From Agrocybe praecox (taxonomy: Eukaryota > Basidiomycota > Agaricomycetes > Agaricales > Agrocybaceae): a stretch of 64,000 bases of DNA. Under the pieces are notes generated by a model that saw only the letters and a program-made list of their open reading frames with translations, searched no databases and had not been told where the DNA came from. Position numbers and translations under genes: made by a program. The DNA lies in assembly GCA_964017145.1 (NCBI GenBank), contig OZ024852.1:310001-374000 (forward strand), in the 5' to 3' direction. Of this stretch, positions 56,267 to 64,000 are shown piece after piece. Position 1 is the stretch's first letter, and each line of letters begins with the position of its first letter.

Positions 56267-56446
56267 CACCAAACTCCTCTCTACCAAGCTTGAATGTAGA
56301 GACTACCCACCATTCCAACAAAACACGAAGAACTTTGGCTAACGCCAAGAACCCAAGAAGAACCAGAAACCCCTCCTCCTTCCGGAGAAGTATCGCCCAT
56401 ACTCTCTCCACTCACGAAAACCATTCTTATTACTCCCATTGTTACC

Positions 56447-57568
56447 ATGACCACTCCCGCCGACGACAAAGCCTACCGGCTGAGACTCCCTTTCGATTAC
56501 GACGGAAACAAAAAGAAATTCATCGACTTCACCCAAATCCTCGATCTTTACATCTCTGGAAATCCCGACTCCTTCAAAACTGACAAGTCAAAGATCGTCT
56601 TCACCCTCGGGTACCTTATCAAAGGAGACGCAAACGCCTGGCGAAGGGCGTTTATTACTGCAAAAAAAGAAGCAGCCCGTAAAGCCGGAACCGCCGACAT
56701 TGACTACGGAAGTTGGAGCGTCTTCAACGACGAACTCAAGAAAGTCTTCTCCAGCATCAATCTAGAGAAAGACGCCGTGCATGAACTTCAGCACATCAAA
56801 ATGAAGAACGAAACCGGAGAAGAACACGTTGCGAAGTTCAAAAACCTCGTCGTCGACGCTGGCATAACCGAGGAAAAAAACATCATCACCTATTTCGAAA
56901 ATTCTCTCCCCGAACACATCAGGGAAAGAATCGACCTTGCCTCAGACCCAAAGGACCTCAACGAGTGGTACGACGCGGCCATCAGAGCCGACAACAAATA
57001 TCGACGACTCCGCGCGGCCTTCAACAGAGGGCCACCTAATCGAACCAAAGGCGAAACCGCCTTCAATCAAAAAGGGGCCGCGACAAACAACTACCGAAAC
57101 AACAGCAACAACAACTATTCCCCCCGAGACAAACAATACTACTTTTCAAACAACAACTATCAACGACGACAAACCGAAAGAGACCCCGACGCCATGGATG
57201 TAGACGCCATGAGCACAGATGAACGTACCGCCCTTATGAAGAAAGGCGCCTGCTTCAACTGCAAAGGAATCGGACATCTCGCACGAGACTGCCCAAAACC
57301 ACGAGGCACGCGACCCTCCTACAACAGCAACTATCACAACGATCGTCGAGAAAACCCAAACCCGAACTATCGAGGCAACAACCCACGCAACAACAACAAC
57401 AACAACAACAACAACAAATCTGCCACAAAAGATGTCTCTTCCCAGATCCGAGAAATCCGAGCCATGACCGCCGAAGAAAGAAGACAAATTCTTCTCTCCG
57501 CCTTCGAAGCAGAAGACATGGAAGGAACAGTCGCTGAAGAAGAAGAAGGAGAAGAAGCGGGTTTTTGA
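56447..57568 (+). CDS. gag: Gag polyprotein of the chromovirus
   Basis: 373 residues from ATG 56447. The N-terminal capsid-like part has RLRLPFDYDGNKKKFIDF and GYLIKGDANAWRRAF, typical of retrotransposon gag. A basic Asn/Arg-rich stretch follows, then the zinc knuckle CFNCKGIGHLARDC at about residue 268 (CX2CX4HX4C) for RNA binding. After an Asn run, the tail is acidic and ends EEGEEAGF at TGA 57566-57568. It packages the element RNA into virus-like particles (family knowledge). The last codons overlap the frameshift site used to make Gag-Pol. Confidence 0.95.
   Translation: MTTPADDKAYRLRLPFDYDGNKKKFIDFTQILDLYISGNPDSFKTDKSKIVFTLGYLIKGDANAWRRAFITAKKEAARKAGTADIDYGSWSVFNDELKKVFSSINLEKDAVHELQHIKMKNETGEEHVAKFKNLVVDAGITEEKNIITYFENSLPEHIRERIDLASDPKDLNEWYDAAIRADNKYRRLRAAFNRGPPNRTKGETAFNQKGAATNNYRNNSNNNYSPRDKQYYFSNNNYQRRQTERDPDAMDVDAMSTDERTALMKKGACFNCKGIGHLARDCPKPRGTRPSYNSNYHNDRRENPNPNYRGNNPRNNNNNNNNNKSATKDVSSQIREIRAMTAEERRQILLSAFEAEDMEGTVAEEEEGEEAGF
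57559..57565 (+). promoter_or_regulatory. Putative -1 ribosomal frameshift site GGGTTTT
   Basis: In the gag frame this reads G GGT TTT, the X XXY YYZ pattern, directly before the gag stop TGA. Shifting back one base puts ribosomes into the open pol frame, which otherwise lacks an ATG at its 5' end. Confidence 0.7.
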
Positions 57569-60500
57569 AAGGGAGATCTGCCCCGGCGTCAGTCTCTCCC
57601 TCCTTCCATATTTCACACGTACTTGTTGCTCGCATAGATAAAAAATCTATATATATCCCACTTTCATTCACTACAAGTACATCAAAAATCGCCGAAAAAA
57701 CCGAAGCACTCGCCGATACCGGAGCATCCGGCAAATTTATCGACGAAGAATACCGTCGGAAATTAAAAATTCCGAGAATAGCCCTGAAAAAGGCGCTCGA
57801 TGTCTACAATGTAGACGGAACCCTTAACAAAAAAGGGACAATCACTCATTACGTCAGAATTCTTATAACCATCGGCGGAAAAACCAAATGGGAATCTTTC
57901 TACTGCACTGGATTAGGACGACAGAAGATCATCCTCGGACTACCATGGTTCCGAGAAAACAACCCGATCATCGATTGGGAAACGGGCCACGTCTCTTGGA
58001 GAGTCAAAACCCAAGAAACTCGAAGAGTCTTTGTAAAGAAAATCAAACCAAGAAAAGAATTCAACGCGGAAGAAGATAACGACCTTGATCTCCTCCTCCG
58101 ATTCATTAATGGAGAAGCTCCAGAACCGGAATGGATTAGAGCAAAAACCACGACTTCCCAAACCCTCGCACAGAAGCACGAAGAAGTCAAAATAAAGAAA
58201 CCAATAAAGGAAATCGTCCCGAAACAGTTCCACGAATTCCTCAAAGTGTTCGATGAAGAAGCCTCGAACCGCTTCCCCACTTCGAAACCCTGGGATCATA
58301 AAATCGAAATGAAAGAAGGATTCGAACCCAAATCCTTCAAGTCATACAATCTTACCCCACAAGAAACGAAAGAGTTGGACTCCTTCCTTGACGAACAACT
58401 GGCCAAAGGATACATTCGGCCGTCGAAATCACCTATGGCCTCACCATTTTTCTTCGTATCAAAGAAAGACGGAAAATTGAGACCTTGCCAAGACTACCGA
58501 TACTTGAACGAATGGACCGTCAAGAATGCGTACCCTTTACCCCTCATCTCCGAATTATTGGACAAACTCAAAGGAGCTAAATTTTTCACCAAAATGGACG
58601 TCCGATGGGGATACAACAACATTCGAATAAAAAAAGGAGATGAATGGAAAGCCGCCTTCAAAACAAATCGTGGACTCTTCGAACCCACTGTCATGTTCTT
58701 TGGAATGTGTAATTCCCCAGCTACATTCCAAGCAATGATGGATCACATTTTCAAAGACATGATTTCCGAAGGACTAATAGTAGTCTACATGGACGACATC
58801 CTCATTTTCGCGAAAGACAAGAAGAAACTTGACGAAATCACTCGGAAAGTACTCCAACGACTTCAAGAAAACGATCTGTATCTCAAACCCGAGAAATGCG
58901 AATTCGAAAAGACTAAGGTTGATTACCTCGGAATGATCATCGAAGAAGGAAAGATTTCCATGGACCCAACGAAATTGAAAGGAATCAGCGAATGGCCGGT
59001 CCCGAAAACCGTAAAACAAGTACGATCCTTTCTAGGATTCGGAAACTTTTACAGGAAGTTCATTCGAAGATATTCGGACCTTGCCAAACCTCTAAACGAA
59101 CTTCTCCAGAAAGGGAAATCCTTCCTTTGGAACGATAACGCCCAGAAAGCATTCGATTCTCTTAAACAGAAATTCACTGAAGAACCAGTATTAATGATGC
59201 CTGACACCACAAAACCCTTTCAAATTGAATCTGACGCATCAAAATACGCGTCAGGAGCGGTACTTACTCAACTGGACAGCAATGGAAGCCGTCATCCCTG
59301 CGCCTTCATATCAAAAACTTTCAACGAACCTGAACGAAACTACGAAATCTACGACAGAGAACTCCTAGCGATCATCCGAGCTCTACAAGAATGGAGACAT
59401 TACATCCAAGGATCCCCCTTCGAAACAACCATTCTATCTGACCACAAAAACCTGACGTATTTCAGAAGTGCTCAGAAACTGAACAGGAGACAAGCACGCT
59501 GGTCCCTGTACCTCTCAGAGTTCAACATCAAACTTGTACACACTCCAGGAACGAAGATGGTGCAATCAGATGCATTATCCAGAAGACCGGACTTATGTCC
59601 CGAAGAAGATCATGACAACGAAAACAAAGTCCTCCTATCAGAAGACCTGTTTGTCAATTTAATCGACACCGAACTCCAAGAAAAAATAGCGAATTCCGAC
59701 AAATTCGACATTGACGCCGCTAATGCAATCAAACTTTTGCTAGAAAACGGACCGACCGAACTCCACGACAAACTTGCCGATTGGATGATAGAAGAATTTC
59801 AGGGAAAGAACATTCTCTTCTACCAAGGAAAAAACTATATCCCTAACGACGCAGAACTCAGAAGAACTATCGTGAAGAGTTACCACGATACAATGACCGC
59901 CGGACACCCCGGAGAAATAGAAACCTTCAACGCCATCAGAAAACATTACTGGTGGCCTGGAATGCGTATGTTTGTAAAGAACTACGTAAAAGGATGCGGA
60001 CCTTGTCAACAATTCAAAATTAACAGAAACCCGACGAAACCCGCCTTCCAACCTGTCAAAGGCACGACATCGAACAGACCATTCGCCAACTGCTCTATGG
60101 ATATGATTACCGATTTACCCGAAATCGACGGATACGACTCAATTCTATCCGTGGTGGACCACGGACTTACGAAGGGGGCAATTTTCATCCCCTGCTCGAA
60201 AACCTTGACAGAAGAAGGAGCAGGAAAACTCCTAATAGAACACCTTTACAAACGATTCGGATTACCGGACTCAATGATCTCCGACAGAGGACCACAGTTC
60301 GCCGCAAAAGCATTCAGGGAACTCCTAAAACAGTTAGGAGTCGAATCGAAACTAACGACCGCCTATCATCCCCAGGCTGATGGAACCACCGAAAGATTCA
60401 ATCAAGAAATCGAAGCATATATCGCAATATTCTGCTCTGCAAACCCCGAAACGTGGAAGGATGCACTCCCCACTCTCGAATTCACGCACAACGACAGACG

Positions 60501-61161
60501 ACACTCAGACAGACAGAAATCACCATTCGCCTTGATGCTAGGAATCGAACCCCTAGCCATACCAACGACCTTCGAAAACACGAAGTTTCCCTCCGTGGAA
60601 GAAAGATTGAAGAACCTCGCACGAGATCGAGAAGAAGCCCATGCGGCACACGAACTAGCACGAGCACGAATGCTTGCCAGAAGAAAAGGAAAACCAATTA
60701 CCTTCAAACTCGGACAGAAGGTCTGGCTCGATTCCAGAAACCTGAAGACACGAAGCAATAAGAAACTCTCACCAAAAAGAGAAGGACCCTTCAAGATCAC
60801 GGAAATTAAAGGACCCCTGTCCTTCAAACTCGAACTACCGAAGAACTGGAGGATTCATGACGTATTCCACGCCTCCCTCCTTATGCCCTATACCGAAAAC
60901 GAAACTTATGGACCCAACTTCCCGGAACCACCCCCGGAAATCATTAACGAAGAAGAACATTACGAAATCGAATCGATCAAATCACACCGAAAGCAAGGAC
61001 GACCCCAGAAAGGAAAGCCCCAAAAATATAAATACCTCGTCAAATGGGCCGGTTATTCCGTCAGCAATAACTCATGGGAACCCCAAGAAATGTTCGGATC
61101 AACCGGACGAAAGATTTTGAATGAATACCAACGACGAAATGGACTTCCAATCACCCGTTAA
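57565..61161 (+). CDS. pol: Pol polyprotein of the chromovirus (PR-RT-RH-IN-chromodomain)
   Basis: 1198 codons in the -1 frame relative to gag. Protease: ALADTGASGKF at about residue 50. Reverse transcriptase: KLRPCQDYRYLNEW and VVYMDDILIF at about 405. RNase H: FQIESDASKYASG at about 552. Integrase: the HHCC finger with HDTMTAGHPGE and GCGPCQQF, then SMDMITDLPE, ISDRGPQF and GTTERFNQE giving the DDE residues. The C-terminus has YKYLVKWAGY and SWEPQEMF, a chromodomain that directs integration to marked chromatin in chromoviruses. There is no stop or frameshift in the frame. It begins with TTG, consistent with expression by frameshifting from gag. Confidence 0.96.
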   Translation: MKGRSAPASVSPSFHISHVLVARIDKKSIYIPLSFTTSTSKIAEKTEALADTGASGKFIDEEYRRKLKIPRIALKKALDVYNVDGTLNKKGTITHYVRILITIGGKTKWESFYCTGLGRQKIILGLPWFRENNPIIDWETGHVSWRVKTQETRRVFVKKIKPRKEFNAEEDNDLDLLLRFINGEAPEPEWIRAKTTTSQTLAQKHEEVKIKKPIKEIVPKQFHEFLKVFDEEASNRFPTSKPWDHKIEMKEGFEPKSFKSYNLTPQETKELDSFLDEQLAKGYIRPSKSPMASPFFFVSKKDGKLRPCQDYRYLNEWTVKNAYPLPLISELLDKLKGAKFFTKMDVRWGYNNIRIKKGDEWKAAFKTNRGLFEPTVMFFGMCNSPATFQAMMDHIFKDMISEGLIVVYMDDILIFAKDKKKLDEITRKVLQRLQENDLYLKPEKCEFEKTKVDYLGMIIEEGKISMDPTKLKGISEWPVPKTVKQVRSFLGFGNFYRKFIRRYSDLAKPLNELLQKGKSFLWNDNAQKAFDSLKQKFTEEPVLMMPDTTKPFQIESDASKYASGAVLTQLDSNGSRHPCAFISKTFNEPERNYEIYDRELLAIIRALQEWRHYIQGSPFETTILSDHKNLTYFRSAQKLNRRQARWSLYLSEFNIKLVHTPGTKMVQSDALSRRPDLCPEEDHDNENKVLLSEDLFVNLIDTELQEKIANSDKFDIDAANAIKLLLENGPTELHDKLADWMIEEFQGKNILFYQGKNYIPNDAELRRTIVKSYHDTMTAGHPGEIETFNAIRKHYWWPGMRMFVKNYVKGCGPCQQFKINRNPTKPAFQPVKGTTSNRPFANCSMDMITDLPEIDGYDSILSVVDHGLTKGAIFIPCSKTLTEEGAGKLLIEHLYKRFGLPDSMISDRGPQFAAKAFRELLKQLGVESKLTTAYHPQADGTTERFNQEIEAYIAIFCSANPETWKDALPTLEFTHNDRRHSDRQKSPFALMLGIEPLAIPTTFENTKFPSVEERLKNLARDREEAHAAHELARARMLARRKGKPITFKLGQKVWLDSRNLKTRSNKKLSPKREGPFKITEIKGPLSFKLELPKNWRIHDVFHASLLMPYTENETYGPNFPEPPPEIINEEEHYEIESIKSHRKQGRPQKGKPQKYKYLVKWAGYSVSNNSWEPQEMFGSTGRKILNEYQRRNGLPITR

Positions 61162-61199
61162 AACGAACATCTCACCCCGAACCATTACACGCACCCACC

Positions 61200-61529
61200 A
61201 TGCACACCAAATTGAACCTCAAAAACTTATCGCTGTTTCACGAACAGCTGGAAGACGACCCTTTTTCATACACACCTTCGACCCTTCTCTCTGACTGGAT
61301 CACAAAAACACAGACTCTCCACCGCATGTCTAAAGCAAGGCAGATCAGCCTGACGTTCGACAAGGAGTTTCCACCCCCACCTCCGTGCAAGCGCAGAAAC
61401 CGAAGAATCCCATTCAAGAAGTTTATACCCAAACTCGAATCGATCAAAGAAGAACATATAAACAGGATGATTCCCATCTTTACAACCCAGAACCAAATCC
61501 ACTATCGTCGATACTCGCTTTACTACTAA
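61200..61529 (+). CDS. Small ORF between pol and ORF3
   Basis: 109 residues from ATG 61200, beginning MHTKLNLKNLSLFHEQLEDD and including a PPPPPCKRRNRR proline/basic stretch. It lies 38 bases after the pol stop and 20 bases before the ORF3 ATG. No domain is recognised; it may be a leader or not translated. Confidence 0.35.
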   Translation: MHTKLNLKNLSLFHEQLEDDPFSYTPSTLLSDWITKTQTLHRMSKARQISLTFDKEFPPPPPCKRRNRRIPFKKFIPKLESIKEEHINRMIPIFTTQNQIHYRRYSLYY

Positions 61530-61549
61530 ATCATCCTTTCGATCTTACT

Positions 61550-62521
61550 ATGGCTCAATTGAACGCCCAGAACAACTTCGTCATCGGCTACACCGAATTC
61601 CACCATTCTTCTCAGAACTTCCTCGACCGACAAGCTCTTTTTGATTTAGTTGCCCCTCTCAACCGATACAATGACTCCCTCGCCACTCTCCTCGATATCG
61701 AAAACGAAATCCACCAACAGACAAAACATTTAAACGAACTCCGAAGACTCGCAGCCCTTCGCCTCGACGCCCTTTGTTGGGAAGGCTTGGGCAACCACAC
61801 CCAGAACTTCTGGGAACAACGAAGAGCTTATTATGCCAACGAACATCGACCGATCCGAGGGAACATACCCTCTCCTTATCCACCCGGACATTCAACGAAC
61901 CCTATCACCTTTCCGGACACCAGAGAACCCACTCCAGACGACGACACCGACATCTATGTACGAACCCCCCCAAAGAACGCCACCAACGAAGAAACCCCCG
62001 ATCCAAACCCCAGTCGAACCCCTTCCATTCCTTTCATCGTCGTCGACCAACACAACGAAGAACCCGACGAACCACGAGTGGAACCTACTACGACACCTGG
62101 ACAACAAATAGAACCGAACCCCTCCGTCCTCAATCTTAGAACCTTTCAACGACTAGCGAGACTTCCAGAAACATCTGCCCGTCCCCCGTTAAATCATCGA
62201 CAATTCCTTCACACCTTATTCCCCAGCCACGACGGCTCCGATGCAACAGGAACGCACACCAATGAAACTCGAACGGAACCAACCCCTAGAATCGACAACG
62301 AACTTCCCCCTCCCTATTTACCACGACGACAACAAAATCGACAACCTTCCGAACCACGACAGACCATCGTTCCACCGAACGGTCCCCGACTACTTCGAGG
62401 ACTGCCTCATCCTTACACCCTCCGACCCCGACCCAGAAGAAACGCCACCCCGACCTGTTACAACTGCCGACGAACAGGACACCTCAGACGGGACTGTCCT
62501 TACCAATCCCACCAATTCTAG
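61550..62521 (+). CDS. Third ORF of the retroelement, CCHC knuckle protein
   Basis: 323 residues from ATG 61550. The N-terminal part looks helical (QALFDLVAPLNRYNDSLATL, LDIENEIHQQTKHLNELRRL, AALRLDALCWEGLG) and resembles a short coiled-coil. The middle is Pro/Thr/Glu-rich. The C-terminus is basic with CYNCRRTGHLRRDC, a CX2CX4HX4C zinc knuckle, near residue 302. Standard chromoviruses end after pol, so this is an added gene. The fold resembles a second gag-like or nucleocapsid-like product rather than an envelope, as there is no membrane segment. A second open frame (62241 on) overlaps its 3' half and enters the LTR. Confidence 0.65.
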   Translation: MAQLNAQNNFVIGYTEFHHSSQNFLDRQALFDLVAPLNRYNDSLATLLDIENEIHQQTKHLNELRRLAALRLDALCWEGLGNHTQNFWEQRRAYYANEHRPIRGNIPSPYPPGHSTNPITFPDTREPTPDDDTDIYVRTPPKNATNEETPDPNPSRTPSIPFIVVDQHNEEPDEPRVEPTTTPGQQIEPNPSVLNLRTFQRLARLPETSARPPLNHRQFLHTLFPSHDGSDATGTHTNETRTEPTPRIDNELPPPYLPRRQQNRQPSEPRQTIVPPNGPRLLRGLPHPYTLRPRPRRNATPTCYNCRRTGHLRRDCPYQSHQF

Positions 62522-62543
62522 TCGAATCTGGAATCTTCGATCT

Positions 62544-62553
62544 AGAACGGGGG
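62544..62553 (+). other. Possible polypurine tract
   Basis: AGAACGGGGG lies three bases before the right LTR. It is purine-rich with one C, so the assignment is tentative. Confidence 0.4.
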
Positions 62554-62556
62554 TAA

Positions 62557-62915
62557 TGTTACGAACACACACGCAGGCCGACTCTTTTTCATTTCCTTTA
62601 CTGTTTCATCACCTCGCCCTTACCGAACGACTACCACACCTTCACGGTGTGTTTCTTATCGAACGATCACCGCATTGCTACAATGCCTTTTCCGCATTTC
62701 TTACGAACGTTTACCGCACCTTTACGGTGCTCTTTACGCATGTCCTTACATTATAAATACGTAGTACGATACTCTCTTGTTCTTTAACTAGTTCTTGAGA
62801 ATACTACAGTTTCATTACTCGAAACTCGAACGAAGAACTAAGAACCTACGACTATAGTCTTCTTCGGTGTAAACTCTGGGAGTTGTACACACACGAAACG
62901 GCTTGTGTCGTAACA
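62557..62915 (+). repeat. Right LTR
   Basis: 359 bp, one base different from the left LTR by eye (position 24). Ends GTAACA before the GATGT duplication. Confidence 0.95.
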
Positions 62916-62920
62916 GATGT
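62916..62920. repeat. Target-site duplication GATGT (right)
   Basis: Matches 55891-55895. Confidence 0.95.
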
Positions 62921-63494
62921 GCTCCAACGGAGTCGGTCGGACACCATGCAGGCGGATGGTTTGGTGAAGGTTCTGATTGCCGTTGACGGTTCCCGTGCGT
63001 CGAAAAATACCATATATTGAAATGGCTGGCGATCGTCCAATGCAGTTCAAAGGCCAATGCTCTGATTCGATCTGCCGAGAGACGTTTCCATCGTAGTCAA
63101 TAATGTTGTGCTGTAGCACATAGCCGTGTGCCATGAGCCACAACGCAACGGGTCGAGTATTTGATGCGTGAACATAGAGATCCATACAATTTCCAGAAGG
63201 GGCTCTATCAAAAACGTTAAGGGCGAAAACACCGGAGATCAAAACACGGTATCGATAGAGGATGTTGTGGAATCCCCACAGGTTGTCAAACCATGCATCA
63301 AACAACCGTTCAAAGTTCCATGTTTCATGGAGATAATAACGAACGAGGGAACGGTTGAAGGTGGATACCTTGCTAAGGGAAAAGAGCTGGGGAAGTAATA
63401 GACATGAGAGGATACGGAGGATGACATCTGTGGGTAAGGTGGCCATATCGGTAAAGAAAGCCGGAGATAATGACTTGAGAAGGGCAGTGTTCAT
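62916..63494 (-). pseudogene. F-box protein, 5' part (cut off by the retroelement)
   Basis: From ATG 63494 (or 63446) the frame reads ATLPTDVILRILSCLLLPQL then FSLSKVSTFNRSLV, an F-box, and continues through DAWFDNLWGFHNILYRYRVL, VALWLMAHGYVLQHNIIDYD and RPTPLEHI, where the LTR begins. The rest of the gene is at 55540-55890. F-box proteins link substrates to the SCF ubiquitin ligase; the target is unknown. The insertion removes the C-terminal part, so this allele is probably non-functional. Read-through into the LTR would add VQLPEFTPKKTIVVGS and stop. Confidence 0.85.
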
Positions 63495-63800
63495 GACGGC
63501 TGGTAACCAAATGCGATTTAGGAGAAAAGATATAACAATTATAACGATTATATAGGTACCTGTGAATACTATGATTATTGGAGTGTTGGAATACGGTGAT
63601 ACAAATATAAATACACCAGACACAACATACACTAATTGAATCTATACACTGCCAAATACAAAAATCAAACGCGTCCTCGATGAAATGCAATAGCATGGCA
63701 GTACGTACTAGAGAAAACCAAATGGCTGCAGAAAGATATAAATACGCCGAATGGAACAGATTGCGATAGATTATTCAACTTCAAGCTTCAAGAGACAATC
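63495..63800. other. Intergenic: F-box promoter
   Basis: AT-rich region upstream of the split F-box gene, shared with the small plus-strand ORF that follows. No other feature is seen. Confidence 0.45.
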
Positions 63801-63974
63801 ATGATTTCACAAGAACAATGTTCCATCATGCTCGCCGAGTGGAGAGGCAAACATATTCGCACAACAGATATTGGTTTGGAACAGGCGGCAGAATCTATTT
63901 CTGCAAAATCACCAATCGTGAAAGCACGGCCCGGGACAAGCGGAGGACGGTGGATTGTAGGTCGTTTGCCTTGA
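63801..63974 (+). CDS. Small ORF at window edge, possibly first exon
   Basis: ATG 63801 starts a 57-codon frame with MISQEQCSIMLAEWRGKHIR, ending GGRWIVGRLP and a stop at 63972-63974. The composition looks protein-like and it lies divergent from the F-box gene. It may be the first exon of a gene that continues outside the window. Not recognised. Confidence 0.3.
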   Translation: MISQEQCSIMLAEWRGKHIRTTDIGLEQAAESISAKSPIVKARPGTSGGRWIVGRLP

Positions 63975-64000
63975 AGAAGTATAGCTTGCCTGACGATTCT

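Larger units (their letters stand above)
55896..62915 (+). mobile_element. Ty3/gypsy chromovirus, complete, 7.0 kb
   Basis: Two 359-bp LTRs (55896-56254, 62557-62915) flank gag, pol with a C-terminal chromodomain, and an extra 3' ORF. The LTRs begin TGTTAC, end GTAACA, and differ at one base by eye (55919 A, 62580 G). The TSD is GATGT. All enzymatic motifs are present, so the copy may be active. It sits in an F-box gene in the opposite orientation. Confidence 0.97.

Noticed and set aside
57146..57734. Long minus-strand ORFs over gag (Val/Cys/Leu-rich)
   Set aside because: Shadows of the Asn/Arg/Glu-rich gag coding region on the other strand.
62241..62756. Overlapping frame running into the right LTR as an envelope gene
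   Set aside because: No signal peptide, membrane segment or cleavage site; the last third is LTR sequence.

Overview
This window looks like nuclear DNA of a filamentous basidiomycete, most likely an agaricomycete. Most genes carry several introns of about 50-60 bp with GT..AG borders. The housekeeping products (DNAJC7-like TPR/J protein, phosphomannose isomerase, acetoin-reductase-type SDRs, a DUF6534 membrane protein, F-box proteins) fit that group. The mobile elements (a chromodomain Ty3/gypsy element and a Helitron with an N-terminal region resembling DUF6570) are also typical. No species call is possible from the sequence alone.

Layout. (1) 1-9.7 kb is gene-dense and ordinary. It holds the 5' end of an SDR gene (-), a TPR/J-domain cochaperone (-), an SDR 3' relic, two intact SDR paralogues in tandem (+) and a four-exon mannose-6-phosphate isomerase (-). 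(2) 10.1-40.6 kb is a degraded large inverted duplication. Copies of one multi-exon gene family that I do not recognise lie on the minus strand on the left (A 10.1-11.3, B 12.2-13.3, C 14.0-15.6, D 19.0-20.3, E 21.2-22.3 kb). They recur in mirror order on the plus strand on the right (E' 28.1, D' 30.3, C'' 32.0, B' 33.2, A' 35.4 kb), with a further copy C' at 39.1-40.6 kb. I call it the ELARVQR family after its best-conserved motif. The proteins have a short basic, NLS-like N-terminus, the ELARVQR box, a long Ser/Pro-rich middle and a conserved C-terminal box around RYFLIPEP. Several copies are paired head-to-head with relics of the SDR gene, so the ancestral unit was probably a divergent SDR/ELARVQR pair. 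The centre (about 23-27.7 kb) holds a DUF6534 gene and mostly unassignable sequence. The left arm alone has a 2.35-kb insertion (a MITE plus a Helitron-helicase relic) inside the end of copy D. (3) 36.8-37.6 kb is a P-loop kinase-like gene with an 11-nt microexon in its Walker A motif. (4) 40.6-55.5 kb is rich in mobile elements and orphan genes: six hypothetical genes, a near-perfect hairpin, a MITE, an F-box gene and a full-length Helitron RepHel gene. (5) 55.5-63.5 kb is an F-box gene split by a very young chromovirus. Its LTRs are 359 bp with one mismatch and the TSD is GATGT. It has a probable self-primed primer-binding site, a gag-pol -1 frameshift site and an unusual third ORF with a CCHC knuckle.

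How the parts relate. Intact SDR genes at the left edge are the likely source of the SDR relics scattered through the inverted duplication. The family copies decay independently in the two arms: frameshifts in B, D, D' and E', a stop in B', truncation of A, A' and C''. C and especially C' retain the longest open reading. Exon models were made by eye from splice signals and comparison between copies, so terminal exons of family members are approximate.
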